Positions 54,545 to 63,780 are shown, counted from the first letter of the stretch. The stretch: 64,000 nt of DNA from Pelagimonas sp050633425 (GCF_050633425.1 NZ_JBOEGM010000012.1:248001-312000); one strand, 5' to 3'. Made by a program: numbers and translations. The notes: generated by a model from the sequence alone, not told the origin.

Positions 54545-55531
54545 ATGAGCATGGATCGCCTCACATTTGCCGTGACAAATGCCGGACTTGCCTTGCCTGC
54601 GGGAAAAGTTGGTCTGTTTGGTGCCTTATCGGCCGACGGGCTTGGCCCGCTGGACCCGGCTCAGGTCGACGTCATTCAGAGCTTTCACCCCGAATTCACC
54701 ACATGGGAAAAACGCCTTACGACAAAGCCAAGCGCCGATGGGCCCTATGCGGTGGCCATCGTAACGCTGCCGCGTGTTCGGGAATTGGCGCAGGACAGAA
54801 TCGCCAGGGCTGCCCAGGCAACACCCGGCGGATTGATCATCGTCAATGGCGCGAAAACCGACGGGATTGAACCGATTGCCAAGGCGCTGAAAGGCAAAGT
54901 CACTTTGCTTGGAAATGTCTCCAAGGCGCATGGCCGCTGCGTTTGGTTCATGGCGGATGATGCGCTTGCCGACTGGCTGCGCCCCGACATGTCCCGCAAC
55001 GTCGAAGGCGACTTCACCGCGCCCGGTGTGTTTTCCGCCGCCGGTGCTGATCCGGCCTCAAAGGCATTGGCAGCGGCGTTGCCGGAATCGCTCAAGGGCC
55101 GGTTCGCGGATTTGGGGGCCGGTTGGGGCTGGCTTTCGCGCGAGATTCTCAAGCGTGATGGTGTCAAAGAGCTGCATTTGGTTGAGGCTGACTTGGCCGC
55201 GCTCAACTGCGCAAAGGAAAATGTCGACGACCCCCGCGCGGTCTTTCATTGGCACGATGCCACCACTTGGAAAGCGCCCGGCGCGCTTGATGGCATTATA
55301 ATGAACCCGCCGTTTCACACGGGGCGCAAAGGCGAACCAAGTCTGGGACAGGCCTTTATCACAAGCGCCGCCCGTCTTTTGGCACCGCATGGTCAGGTTT
55401 GGATGGTCGCCAATCGCCACCTGCCCTATGAGACCACATTGGAAACCAGTTTTCGCGACGTTGCTGAAATCGCAGGCACCTCTAAGTTCAAAGTCCTGCA
55501 TGCATCCCGTCCCTCTCGCACACGGCGATAA
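54545..55531 (+). CDS. Class I SAM-dependent methyltransferase, RsmC-like
   Basis: The 328-residue protein has an N-terminal degenerate methyltransferase-like half and a C-terminal catalytic half. The SAM motif FADLGAGWGWLSREIL is near residue 187 and the guanine-N2 methyltransferase motif NPPFH is near 258. This layout matches RsmC (16S rRNA m2G1207). It follows clpS with 21 bases between them. The rRNA target is inferred. Confidence 0.88.
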   Translation: MSMDRLTFAVTNAGLALPAGKVGLFGALSADGLGPLDPAQVDVIQSFHPEFTTWEKRLTTKPSADGPYAVAIVTLPRVRELAQDRIARAAQATPGGLIIVNGAKTDGIEPIAKALKGKVTLLGNVSKAHGRCVWFMADDALADWLRPDMSRNVEGDFTAPGVFSAAGADPASKALAAALPESLKGRFADLGAGWGWLSREILKRDGVKELHLVEADLAALNCAKENVDDPRAVFHWHDATTWKAPGALDGIIMNPPFHTGRKGEPSLGQAFITSAARLLAPHGQVWMVANRHLPYETTLETSFRDVAEIAGTSKFKVLHASRPSRTRR

Positions 55532-55598
55532 GTTCGGATAACGTCCCCCTGCAATGGTGCCCGAAAAGGCACGCTAAATAGGTGAAGGAGTCTCACTT

Positions 55599-56399
55599 AT
55601 GGGTTTTTCCATCGAAGGTAAAACGGCCATTGTTACTGGCTCTGCTAACGGCGTCGGGTTGGCGATTGCCCGTCATTTTGTCGACAAAGGCGCGAATGTC
55701 ATGTTCGCTGACATGGACGAAGACAGCCTTGTCAAAGAATGCGGTGTCGCCCCGGAAGAGGGGAACATGCGCTACTTCGCCGGGGATTTGCGCGAACGCT
55801 TGACCATGGCCAACCTGTTGTCTGCAACATTGGATGCCTTTGATCGCGTCGATATCTTGGTGAATGGATCGCGGCAAACAATGCAATCATCGCCGCTGGA
55901 TTTTGACGATGGGTCCGTTGAACAGATGCTATCGCAAAACCTGATGACCTCGCTCAGGCTGAGCCAACTGGTGGCCAAGCGGATGATCAAACAGGCCGAC
56001 GGGCAGGAAGAAGGGCAAGTTGGGTCGATTATCAACCTGTCCTCCATCGCGGCGCGGCGCACCCATCCTGAATTGCTTGGTTACTCGGTGTCCTGTGCGG
56101 CGCTGGATCAAATGACGCGGTCGATGGCTGTAGCCCTTGCCCCTGAGCGTATCCGCGTCAACGCTGTTGCCTTTGGCTCGGTGATGTCGGCAAGCCTGCG
56201 CGGCATTCTCAAGGAACACAAATCCTATCGCAGCGATATTGAACAACACACGCCGTTGGGCCGCATTGCCGCGCCCGAAGAATTGGCCGAAGCTGTTCAG
56301 TTCCTGGCCTGCGAAGGGTCCAGTTTTGTCACTGGGCAGATCATGACCATCGATGGTGGTCGCACCCTGCTAGATCCTGTCGCAGCCCCTGCGCATTGA
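55599..56399 (+). CDS. SDR-family protein with altered active site
   Basis: The 266-residue protein has a Rossmann cofactor motif TGSANGVGLAIA (residues 13-24) and the usual SDR order. The catalytic Tyr162 is present, but the YxxxK motif reads YSVSC, so the essential Lys is Cys166. The NNAG motif reads VNGSRQ. Ser149 in NLSSIAA remains. It may be a catalytically atypical or structural SDR. GAAGGAG precedes the ATG. It is 46 bases upstream of hemF and in the same direction, probably in one unit. Confidence 0.85.
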   Translation: MGFSIEGKTAIVTGSANGVGLAIARHFVDKGANVMFADMDEDSLVKECGVAPEEGNMRYFAGDLRERLTMANLLSATLDAFDRVDILVNGSRQTMQSSPLDFDDGSVEQMLSQNLMTSLRLSQLVAKRMIKQADGQEEGQVGSIINLSSIAARRTHPELLGYSVSCAALDQMTRSMAVALAPERIRVNAVAFGSVMSASLRGILKEHKSYRSDIEQHTPLGRIAAPEELAEAVQFLACEGSSFVTGQIMTIDGGRTLLDPVAAPAH

Positions 56400-56445
56400 T
56401 GCCCCATCCGGCTCGGGTTAGACAGCAGACGACAGGGAGTACACT

Positions 56446-57336
56446 ATGACCGACGTTTTTGCCGACGAGAAAACCCGCGCCAGCAATTGGTTCCGCAGTT
56501 TGCGCGATGAAATCGTGTCAGCCTTTGAAGGGCTGGAAGACAGCCACGCGCAGGGGCCATTCTCGGATCAACCTGCGGGCCGGTTTGAAGTGACCGAAAC
56601 AACACGCCATTCGGATGACGGATCAGATGCAGGTGGCGGGTTGATGAGCGTCATGCGCGGCGGTCGCGTTTTCGAAAAGGTTGGGGTCAATGTCTCGGCG
56701 GTGTTTGGAACCCTTGGGACTGCCGCCCAAAAATCAATGGCTGCGCGCGGTGTTCCCGGCATTGAAAAAGACCCACGCTTTTGGGCCTCGGGCATCAGTT
56801 TGGTTGCCCATATGCAAAACCCACACTGCCCTGCTGTGCATATGAACACCCGGATGTTCTGGACCCCAAATGCGTGGTGGTTTGGCGGAGGGTCAGATTT
56901 GAACCCCTGCCTGGAATATGACGAAGACACTGCGCATTTTCACGACACGCAAAAATCCCATCTCGATCCGCATGGCGACACGCTCTACCCAGAATTGAAG
57001 GCATGGGCGGATGAATATTTCTATATCCCGCATCGCAACCGCGCGCGTGGGGTTGGCGGCATCTTTATGGACGACCGCAACACAGGTGACTGGGAGGCGG
57101 ATTTTGCCCTGACCCAAGACATCGGTCGCGCGTTTTTGCCCGCCTATGTTCCCTTGGTTGAAAAACGCCGCACAGCTGCGTTTGGAGAATCGGAAAAAAA
57201 TGCCCAGTTGGTGCATCGTGGGCTCTATGCCGAATACAATCTGGTTTATGATCGTGGCACCAAGTTTGGCTTGGCTACTGGCCATGATGCGAATGCGGTT
57301 TTGATGAGCTTGCCACCAATGGCAAAATGGGTTTGA
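56446..57336 (+). CDS. hemF: Oxygen-dependent coproporphyrinogen III oxidase
   Basis: The 296-residue enzyme decarboxylates two propionates of coproporphyrinogen III to give protoporphyrinogen IX. It has GGGLMSVMRGGRVFEKVGVN, HMNTRMFW, WFGGGSDLNPC and the C-terminal YNLVYDRGTKFGLATG segment of HemF. It starts at ATG 56446 after AGGGAG. An oxygen-dependent enzyme suggests aerobic haem synthesis; hemE and hemC are also in the window. Confidence 0.98.
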   Translation: MTDVFADEKTRASNWFRSLRDEIVSAFEGLEDSHAQGPFSDQPAGRFEVTETTRHSDDGSDAGGGLMSVMRGGRVFEKVGVNVSAVFGTLGTAAQKSMAARGVPGIEKDPRFWASGISLVAHMQNPHCPAVHMNTRMFWTPNAWWFGGGSDLNPCLEYDEDTAHFHDTQKSHLDPHGDTLYPELKAWADEYFYIPHRNRARGVGGIFMDDRNTGDWEADFALTQDIGRAFLPAYVPLVEKRRTAAFGESEKNAQLVHRGLYAEYNLVYDRGTKFGLATGHDANAVLMSLPPMAKWV

Positions 57337-57364
57337 GATCAGAAAAACCAGCCCAAAGACACGG

Positions 57365-57907
57365 CTAAAGCTTGCGCCATTCGCCTGAACTCAACCCGTC
57401 TAACCCCCATTCGCCAACCGACCAACGCACCAACCGCAAACACGGCAGCCCAACATGGGCTGTCATACGCCGCACTTGACGGTTGCGCCCTTCGGTGATG
57501 GTAAGACTGATCCATGCATCTGGCACAGTTTTGCGAAACCGCACCGGTGGATTGCGCGGCCATAGGTCAGGTCTGTCTATCAGCGCCGCCTTGGCTGGTC
57601 TGGTCATCCCGTCCTTTAGCTCAACCCCTTTGCGCAAGGCCTGAAGCTGATCCGGCGAAGGTGTCCCTTCTACTTGAGCCAAATAGGTCTTGGGTTTCTT
57701 AAACCTCGGGTGGGCAATTTTGGCCTGCAAACGGCCATCATCAGTCAGGACCATGAGCCCTTCGCTATCGCGATCCAAGCGACCAGCCGGATAGACGCCC
57801 GGAACATCTATGTAATTGGACAGGGTTTCGCGCGGGCTGCCTTCGGTGCCTTTGTCCGTAAACTGCGACAGAACACCAAACGGTTTGTTGAACAAAATCA
57901 ATGTCAT
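57365..57907 (-). CDS. rluE: Pseudouridine synthase, RluE-like
   Basis: The 180-residue protein is a short RsuA/RluB-family synthase without the S4 domain. The catalytic motif is GRLDRDSEGLMVL with Asp45; NKPFGVLSQF and GRNRQVRRM are conserved. RluE modifies U2457 of 23S rRNA in E. coli. Its start overlaps the tadA stop (ATGA). Confidence 0.88.
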   Translation of the reverse strand: MTLILFNKPFGVLSQFTDKGTEGSPRETLSNYIDVPGVYPAGRLDRDSEGLMVLTDDGRLQAKIAHPRFKKPKTYLAQVEGTPSPDQLQALRKGVELKDGMTRPAKAALIDRPDLWPRNPPVRFRKTVPDAWISLTITEGRNRQVRRMTAHVGLPCLRLVRWSVGEWGLDGLSSGEWRKL

Positions 57908-58356
57908 CCGCGCCGCTCCGCAAAGAAGGATTTTAAAATTCCGGCAGCATCCTCAGATGCGATACCATCATAGACCTCAGGCGTGTGATGGCATTGCGGG
58001 TGCGCATACACCCGCGCGCCCTGGGCGACTCCGCCCGACTTTGGGTCTCCGGCACCGTAATACAGCCTCCGAATACGGGCGAATGAAATTGCCGCAGCAC
58101 ACATAGGGCATGGTTCAAGCGTCACATATAAATCATGGTCTGGCAGGCGTTCCACGCCCAACGCGGCACAGGCATCGCGAATGGCCAAAACCTCGGCATG
58201 GGCGGTCGGATCGTTAAGCTCGCGGGTCCGATTGCCAGCTCGGGCGACAATCGCGCCAGAGGCATCGACGATCACCGCGCCAACCGGCACTTCGCCACGC
58301 GTCGCGGCGGCGCGGGCTTCGGACAGTGCAATTTCCATATGGCTTCGAAAGGTCAT
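57904..58356 (-). CDS. tadA: tRNA adenosine deaminase-type enzyme (TadA family)
   Basis: The 150-residue zinc deaminase has HAEVLAIRDA (His53, Glu55) and PCPMCAAAI (Cys83, Cys86), followed by ARIRRLYYGAGDPKSG. This fits TadA, which makes inosine 34 in tRNA-Arg. A guanine-type deaminase is the other possibility. It is coupled to rluE, in an RNA-modification pair divergent from rluB. Confidence 0.9.
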   Translation of the reverse strand: MTFRSHMEIALSEARAAATRGEVPVGAVIVDASGAIVARAGNRTRELNDPTAHAEVLAIRDACAALGVERLPDHDLYVTLEPCPMCAAAISFARIRRLYYGAGDPKSGGVAQGARVYAHPQCHHTPEVYDGIASEDAAGILKSFFAERRG

Positions 58357-58431
58357 GACGCCCTATAGCCTCTGACCGTCAAATGGGCTAGTCGTGTTGC
58401 CTTGTTCCCTATTCGCCAGAGATCGCAAGAC

Positions 58432-59325
58432 ATGACAGCTTCTGAAACACCCAAAGGTGATCGCATCGCCAAGGTCATCGCCCGCGCCGGTATTGCCAGC
58501 CGACGTGACGCTGAAAAGATGATCGAAGCTGGACTGGTTGAGGTCAACGGCGAGGTGATCAAGCGCGCCGCACTCAATGTGACCGAGGCTGATGTCATTG
58601 TCGTGGATGGGACCGAATTGGCCGAACCAGAAGAACCGCGCCTGTGGCTGTATCACAAACCCACCGGGCTTGTGACCACCAACAAAGATGAACAGGGCCG
58701 CCCGACGATCTATGACGATCTTCCCGAAGACTTACCGCGTGTAATGAGCGTTGGTCGTCTTGACCTCAACTCCGAAGGGTTGCTGTTGCTGACCAATGAC
58801 GGTGAGGTCAAACGCAAACTGGAGCTGCCTTCAACCGGGTGGTTGCGGCGGTATCGTGTACGGGTGAATGGCCGCCCAACTGATGAGGTCTTGGAGCCAT
58901 TGCGCAAGGGGATTGTTGTTGATGGCCAACGGTTCCAGCCGATGACGGTCACAATTGATCGCCAACAAGGGGCCAATGCCTGGCTGACTGTCGGCCTGCG
59001 CGAAGGTAAGAACCGCGAAATTCGCCGCGCGATGAACGACATCGGATTGTTTGTGAACCGGCTGATCCGCATTTCATATGGGCCGTTTCAATTGGGTCAG
59101 GTCAAACAGGGCGACGTCGAAGAGGTGCGCCGTAAAATTGTGCGCGATCAGTTGGGCTTGGCCACGGAACAACCGGTCGGAACCGCCAAGCGCGCTGTGT
59201 CGCGCACCCGCAAACCGGGTATCGGTGCCAAACCCAAGGCGGTCCGACCAAACACCAAAAGGCCAAAGCCAACCGGACACAGACCAACCGGTGCCAAGCC
59301 AACTGGTCCCAAGCGCGGCCGTTAA
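58432..59325 (+). CDS. rluB: 23S rRNA pseudouridine synthase RluB-like, repetitive basic tail
   Basis: The 297-residue protein has an S4 RNA-binding domain (residues 11-60, KVIARAGIASRRDAEKMI) and the catalytic motif GRLDLNSEGLLLL with Asp111. GKNREIRRAM is conserved. After residue 245 comes a Lys/Arg/Pro/Thr-rich tail with repeated PTG (RPTGAKPTGPKRGR), likely disordered RNA contact. I use ATG 58432. It is divergent from tadA. Confidence 0.92.
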   Translation: MTASETPKGDRIAKVIARAGIASRRDAEKMIEAGLVEVNGEVIKRAALNVTEADVIVVDGTELAEPEEPRLWLYHKPTGLVTTNKDEQGRPTIYDDLPEDLPRVMSVGRLDLNSEGLLLLTNDGEVKRKLELPSTGWLRRYRVRVNGRPTDEVLEPLRKGIVVDGQRFQPMTVTIDRQQGANAWLTVGLREGKNREIRRAMNDIGLFVNRLIRISYGPFQLGQVKQGDVEEVRRKIVRDQLGLATEQPVGTAKRAVSRTRKPGIGAKPKAVRPNTKRPKPTGHRPTGAKPTGPKRGR

Positions 59326-59400
59326 CCCACGGTTAACGTTTCTCGAATTTACCCGCGTCCTGCCCAGATTTTGCCCCGATTGGCGCGCAAGCATGAACGT

Positions 59401-59598
59401 ATGATGACCACGTTTCTTGCTCTTGCGACTCTTGTTGCCACGGTGTTCCTGATCCTAGCCAATCTTCGGATGGTTGCGCGGGATACCTTTGACGCTTTGG
59501 CCAACTCGACTATGCGCGCCCATTCTGAAGGGCAGCTTTTGCCGCGCATCGCCTTCGCCGCCCTTTGGGTGATGATTTTCGCATTAAGCTGTTTCTAG
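59401..59598 (+). CDS. Small membrane protein before XpaC-like gene
   Basis: The 65-residue protein has two hydrophobic stretches, TFLALATLVATVFLILAN at the start and IAFAALWVMIFALSCF at the end, joined by a polar segment (RDTFDALANSTMRAHSEG). It starts at ATG 59401 (the adjacent ATG 59404 is also possible). It is 12 bases upstream of the XpaC-like gene on the same strand. I do not recognise it, but the place suggests a partner of that gene. Confidence 0.65.
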   Translation: MMTTFLALATLVATVFLILANLRMVARDTFDALANSTMRAHSEGQLLPRIAFAALWVMIFALSCF

Positions 59599-59610
59599 CC
59601 GGAGGGGCCA

Positions 59611-60441
59611 ATGCGCAATCTAAGACAGCACCATCCGCTCCCAGACGTTCCGGGTTTTGACTCAGGTCTCAATGTCATGTTTCTCGCGGCCTTCCCGCTT
59701 GTGCTTTGGTTGTTTCAAGGCTCACTGAGCGGCATCGCCACGGCCTTGTTTGAAATGGGTCTGTTTTCTTTGGCCTTGCGCCTGATCTCGCGTGGTCAAG
59801 AGCTGCAACGCGTCTATGACATGTCCCAGGTCGCCAAATCTCCCAGACTGCCACGCAAAATAATCGGTTCAGTGTTGATTGGAATCGTTGTTTTGGTTCT
59901 GGCCGGGCACCACTTCCCAACCTTTGCAGCCCCGCTATTGATCTGTGTTGTTGCAACCGGCCTCAGCCTGATGGCCTTTGGGATTGACCCAATGACCGAC
60001 AAAGGTCTGGACAATCCAGACCTTCTGAACCGATTAGCCGCTGAACAAGCTTGGAATGCGACGGATGAGTCGCTCACGGCGATTACGGATCGTATTGCGC
60101 AGCTTGACGATGCCGATTTGACCCTAAAATCCGAGGCCACCCGTGCCATGGTCATTCGCTTGATGCGCAGTTTTGGCACTGCCCCCCGCGATTTGGCCCG
60201 CATCGGCAACTTGGTTCGGAAATTCACGGATATTCTACAAGCTGAAACGATCCGCCTCGAATCAGCTTGGCACAGCGATGACTATCTGTTGGCCCGCAAG
60301 CGATTTGTTCTAAAGCTGACGGTTCTGGCCCAAAGCTTTGAAGCACACGCCAGAGAGGGCAGTGAACGCAGTGGTCGTGATGCCTTTGACCTCGAAGCTG
60401 ACCTTCTGTTGGACCGGATGCCGCATGAATCGGCGGCGTGA
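59611..60441 (+). CDS. XpaC-like membrane protein, copy 1
   Basis: The 276-residue protein belongs to the group annotated as 5-bromo-4-chloroindolyl phosphate hydrolysis proteins (XpaC). The N-terminal half has four hydrophobic segments; the motif AFGIDPMTDKG (residues 122-132) and SPRLPRKI match the second copy at 60629. The C-terminal half is helical and polar (DLARIGNLVRKF). GGAGGGG precedes the ATG. The biochemical function is unknown. It starts the XpaC/TelA group. Confidence 0.75.
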   Translation: MRNLRQHHPLPDVPGFDSGLNVMFLAAFPLVLWLFQGSLSGIATALFEMGLFSLALRLISRGQELQRVYDMSQVAKSPRLPRKIIGSVLIGIVVLVLAGHHFPTFAAPLLICVVATGLSLMAFGIDPMTDKGLDNPDLLNRLAAEQAWNATDESLTAITDRIAQLDDADLTLKSEATRAMVIRLMRSFGTAPRDLARIGNLVRKFTDILQAETIRLESAWHSDDYLLARKRFVLKLTVLAQSFEAHAREGSERSGRDAFDLEADLLLDRMPHESAA

Positions 60442-60537
60442 TTCCAGTCTGACGCCCATTCCACCCAGTTCCCCCTAGCAAGCTCACCAATTTGTGCCTA
60501 AGTTACAAGGCGAAACCAGACAAAACCGGGGGGTTCC

Positions 60538-60627
60538 ATGTCCGGAAGCGGCTTGCAAAAGCTAAGTTACACTTTGTTGATCGTCCTTTTATTCGGCTTG
60601 GCCTCTGGCTGGCTGGGAGGGCTTTGA
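60538..60627 (+). CDS. 29-residue membrane peptide before XpaC copy 2
   Basis: A 30-codon frame encodes a small peptide with a single hydrophobic helix (YTLLIVLLFGLASGWLGG). It starts with ATG after GGGGGGTT and its stop TGA is one base before the TTG of the next gene, whose ribosome site GGGAGGG lies inside it. The placement mirrors the small membrane protein before the first XpaC copy. It is likely real and translationally coupled. Confidence 0.6.
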   Translation: MSGSGLQKLSYTLLIVLLFGLASGWLGGL

Positions 60628-60628
60628 T

Positions 60629-61519
60629 TTGGCTCAACGCTTTGGTGGGCAATTTAGCCCCGACGACAATTCCGACGATCCGATAGATACGGCCCCGCGC
60701 TCCGGGGCTTATCACAAGGCGCAGGTTAACCCTGTTGGCGCGCGATCAAACGTGATGTTTTTACCGCCGATCGTCCTTGCGGCCACATCCATCAACGACG
60801 GGGCCATTGGCATGGCGGTTGGCCTTGCGGGCGCTGGGGTGTTGATCCTCGGCGCATGGTTGTTGCGCGAAGGATTGGGGGCCGAGGCCGCCTTTAATGA
60901 ACGCAAAGTCGCCAGACGCCCCGGTTTTCCGCGAAAAATTGCAGCCGCTGTTTTGACCGGACTTGGTGCAGGTATCGCGGCCTATAGCTCTGAACCCGGC
61001 ATCATTGCGCCACTGATTTTCGGAGCTGCGGCGGGGGCCCTTCACATCGGTGCCTTTGGCATTGATCCGATGAAAGACAAGGGCATGGAAGGCATCGATA
61101 CCTTCCAGCAAGATCGCGTGGCCCGCGTCGTAGACGAAGCCGAAGCGCATCTCGATGCGATGGCCGACGCCGTGAAACGTGCCGGTGACCGTCAGGTCGA
61201 GGCCCGCGTTGAACGCTTTCAGATCAAAGTGCGCGAAATGATCCGCACCGTCGAAGAGGATCCGCGTGATTTGACCGCTGCCAAGAAATTCCTGGGCGTC
61301 TACTTGATGGGTGCCCGCGATGCTGCGGTTAAATTTTCCGATATTTATGATCGCAGCCAAGACCGTCAGGCGCGCAGCGATTTCATGATGCTTTTGACCG
61401 ACCTTGAGGAAAGTTTCGGCAAAAAGACCGAAAAGCTTCTTTTGGATAACAACGCCGATCTGGCGGTGGAAATTGATGTGCTGCGCGAACGTTTGCAGCG
61501 CGAAGGTGTACGCCTGTAA
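60629..61519 (+). CDS. XpaC family protein, copy 2
   Basis: The 296-residue protein starts at TTG 60629, preceded by GGGAGGG, with an N-terminus MAQRFGGQFSP usual for the Rhodobacteraceae family. Four hydrophobic segments occupy residues 43-145, with AFGIDPMKDKG at 142-152 and RPGFPRKI. The C-terminal helical domain (RVVDEAEAHLDAM onward) extends to the end. It is followed by telA after 26 bases, a pairing found also in Firmicutes (xpaC-yceH). The molecular role is not established. Confidence 0.85.
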   Translation: MAQRFGGQFSPDDNSDDPIDTAPRSGAYHKAQVNPVGARSNVMFLPPIVLAATSINDGAIGMAVGLAGAGVLILGAWLLREGLGAEAAFNERKVARRPGFPRKIAAAVLTGLGAGIAAYSSEPGIIAPLIFGAAAGALHIGAFGIDPMKDKGMEGIDTFQQDRVARVVDEAEAHLDAMADAVKRAGDRQVEARVERFQIKVREMIRTVEEDPRDLTAAKKFLGVYLMGARDAAVKFSDIYDRSQDRQARSDFMMLLTDLEESFGKKTEKLLLDNNADLAVEIDVLRERLQREGVRL

Positions 61520-61545
61520 CAGGCGGAAATTAAACGGGGGATCCC

Positions 61546-62742
61546 ATGTCTGAGAATGTTCGTAAGCAAGCCGAAGAGGCGCTGGCCTTGGTCGATGAAG
61601 TAAACGCCGTGATTTTGCCGGAGCCCGGCGAGGCAAACGCGATTGTTCCATTGGCCGAAGCGGCACCTGAAGTGGGTGAAGAAATTCGCACCCGCATGGA
61701 TGAAATCGACATGGGTGACACCAATTCGATCGTGTCCTTTGGCTCGGCTGCGCAGGCAGAACTGCAAGAAATTTCTCAGGCGATGCTAACCGACGTGCGC
61801 AACAAGGATGTTGGCCCGGCTGGCGATGGTCTGCGCGATATGGTGACAACCATTCGCGGGTTTTCGGTGTCAGAGCTGGACGTGCGCCGTGAGCGGTCGT
61901 GGTGGGAAAAACTACTGGGACGCGCTGCGCCTTTTGCAAAGTTCACCGCTCGTTTTGAGACTGTTCAAGGCCAGATCGACAAGATTACTGACAGCCTGCT
62001 CAAGCATGAGCATACATTGCTCAAAGACATCAAATCGCTAGACTTGCTCTATGAAAAAACGTTGCAGTTCTATGATGAACTGGCGTTGTATATTGCCGCG
62101 GGCGAAGAAAAGCTCAAAGAGCTGGACGAAAAAGACATTCCCGCAAAAGAGGCCGAAGTTCAGGCTGCGGCGGAAAATGATCAGGTTATGGTTGCTCAGG
62201 AACTGCGTGACCTAAGAGCCGCGCGCGACGATCTTGAGCGTCGGACACACGATCTGAAACTGACTCGTCAGGTGACGATGCAAAGCCTGCCATCCATCCG
62301 TTTGGTTCAGGAAAACGACAAGTCGCTGGTGACCAAGATCAATTCGACATTGGTCAACACCGTACCACTTTGGGAAACCCAGCTGGCGCAGGCGGTTACC
62401 ATTCAACGCTCTGCCCAAGCCGCCGTTGCCGTACGTGAAGCCAACGACCTGACCAATGAATTGCTGACCTCAAACGCCGCCAACCTTCGCGAGAGCAACA
62501 AGATGATCCGCACAGAAATGGAACGGGGTGTCTTTGACATTGAAGCCGTGAAACAGGCCAACGCAGATCTCATCGGCACCATTCAGGAAAGCCTGCAGAT
62601 CGCCGACGAAGGCAAAGAGCGTCGTGCCAAAGCCGAAGCTGAGCTCAAGAAAATGGAAGCGGAACTCCGCGATACATTGGCCTCGGCCAAAGCCCGCAAA
62701 GATGGTGTTGGCGACAACGCTGCAACTGCGGTTCCGGCCTAA
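61546..62742 (+). CDS. telA: Toxic anion resistance protein TelA
   Basis: The 398-residue cytoplasmic protein is mostly long helices and matches the TelA family (tellurite and other anion resistance). Typical segments are GRAAPFAKFTARFETVQGQI, LLKHEHTLLKDIKSLDLLYE and FYDELALYIAAGEEKL. It ends with a polar Ala/Lys-rich helix. AACGGGGG is upstream. Its biochemical activity is unknown; it goes with XpaC in many bacteria. Confidence 0.92.
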   Translation: MSENVRKQAEEALALVDEVNAVILPEPGEANAIVPLAEAAPEVGEEIRTRMDEIDMGDTNSIVSFGSAAQAELQEISQAMLTDVRNKDVGPAGDGLRDMVTTIRGFSVSELDVRRERSWWEKLLGRAAPFAKFTARFETVQGQIDKITDSLLKHEHTLLKDIKSLDLLYEKTLQFYDELALYIAAGEEKLKELDEKDIPAKEAEVQAAAENDQVMVAQELRDLRAARDDLERRTHDLKLTRQVTMQSLPSIRLVQENDKSLVTKINSTLVNTVPLWETQLAQAVTIQRSAQAAVAVREANDLTNELLTSNAANLRESNKMIRTEMERGVFDIEAVKQANADLIGTIQESLQIADEGKERRAKAEAELKKMEAELRDTLASAKARKDGVGDNAATAVPA

Positions 62743-62747
62743 AACAC

Positions 62748-63725
62748 TTGCGTGGGCGTAGGTTCCGACTCGCCTCAGCGGCATTGATTGGCGTCACGGT
62801 CCTATTGGGCTGTGACGTCTCTACACTTGCGCCCCGCAAAACAACCGTGACTCCAGAAGTGCGACCCGCCGGGTTGGTCCCACCCCCGACACCAATTGCG
62901 GTGCCAGCCCCGCCTAAAACCCGGTCAGCGGCCAGCAAGGGGCTTTCTGATTACTACGCTCGCGTCCAAAATGATCTGTTGGTCCGCGGGTTATTACGGA
63001 CAGACGGCGGCGGCCCAGATACCGTTTTCACTGACACAATGCTGGTTCGCAATTTCGAGCAAATTGCGTTGGCCGAAGAATATGAACGCGGGGCCGGATT
63101 GAAACCCTCGTCGGGATCGCCGAGCGCTGTCAAAAAATGGACAAAACCGATCCGAATGGTCACCGAATTTGGTGCCGGCGTCCCAAAAGACCAAATTGCA
63201 GAAGATCAGGCACGCGTTGAGGCCTATGCCGCACGCTTGGCGCGGATCACCGGCCATCCGATTCAGATGAACGCCAATGACCCCAATTTCCATGTTCTGT
63301 TCATGTCCGAAGACGACAAAACTAAAATCGCGCCTCGTATCAAGCAACTGGTCCCAGATGTCACCCCCTCGGCTTTAACAGTTTTTGACGATCTGCCACG
63401 GTCAATCCACTGTCTGGTTGTTGCCTTTTCCGACACGCCCAATGGCTATGATTACGGGCAGGCCATTGCCATCATTCGCTCAGAGCACCCGGATCTTTTG
63501 CGCCGTTCTTGCATACATGAAGAGATCGCGCAGGGCCTGGGTTTGGGAAATGATGACCCCCGCGCACGCCCATCCATTTTCAACGATGACGATGAATTCG
63601 CGCTTTTGACACAACATGATGAGATGCTGTTAAAAATTCTCTACGATCCGCGCCTGAGACCCGGTATGTCACGCGAGCAGGCCCGTCACATTGTTGTCGA
63701 ACGGGCCACCGCGCTGGTTCCGTAG
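62748..63725 (+). CDS. DUF2927 lipoprotein
   Basis: The 325-residue protein begins at TTG 62748 and has a lipoprotein signal (VTVLLGC, Cys22). A Pro-rich linker to about residue 58 leads to a DUF2927 domain. The conserved C-terminal motif is SCIHEEIAQGLGLGNDDP, with an HEE that recalls zincins but lacks their second His. The start is five bases after the telA stop, so it is probably coupled to telA. Location is likely the periplasmic face of a membrane. The function is unknown. Confidence 0.8.
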   Translation: MRGRRFRLASAALIGVTVLLGCDVSTLAPRKTTVTPEVRPAGLVPPPTPIAVPAPPKTRSAASKGLSDYYARVQNDLLVRGLLRTDGGGPDTVFTDTMLVRNFEQIALAEEYERGAGLKPSSGSPSAVKKWTKPIRMVTEFGAGVPKDQIAEDQARVEAYAARLARITGHPIQMNANDPNFHVLFMSEDDKTKIAPRIKQLVPDVTPSALTVFDDLPRSIHCLVVAFSDTPNGYDYGQAIAIIRSEHPDLLRRSCIHEEIAQGLGLGNDDPRARPSIFNDDDEFALLTQHDEMLLKILYDPRLRPGMSREQARHIVVERATALVP

Positions 63726-63780
63726 CCGATCAGGGCCGCGACCGGTCAACGCACTGTGAGACGAAACTGGCCTTTGAGAC

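Noticed and set aside
60761..61939. A 392-codon minus-strand frame across XpaC copy 2 and telA
   Set aside because: Antisense to two family-supported genes, with Pro/Arg/His-rich translation and no ribosome site.
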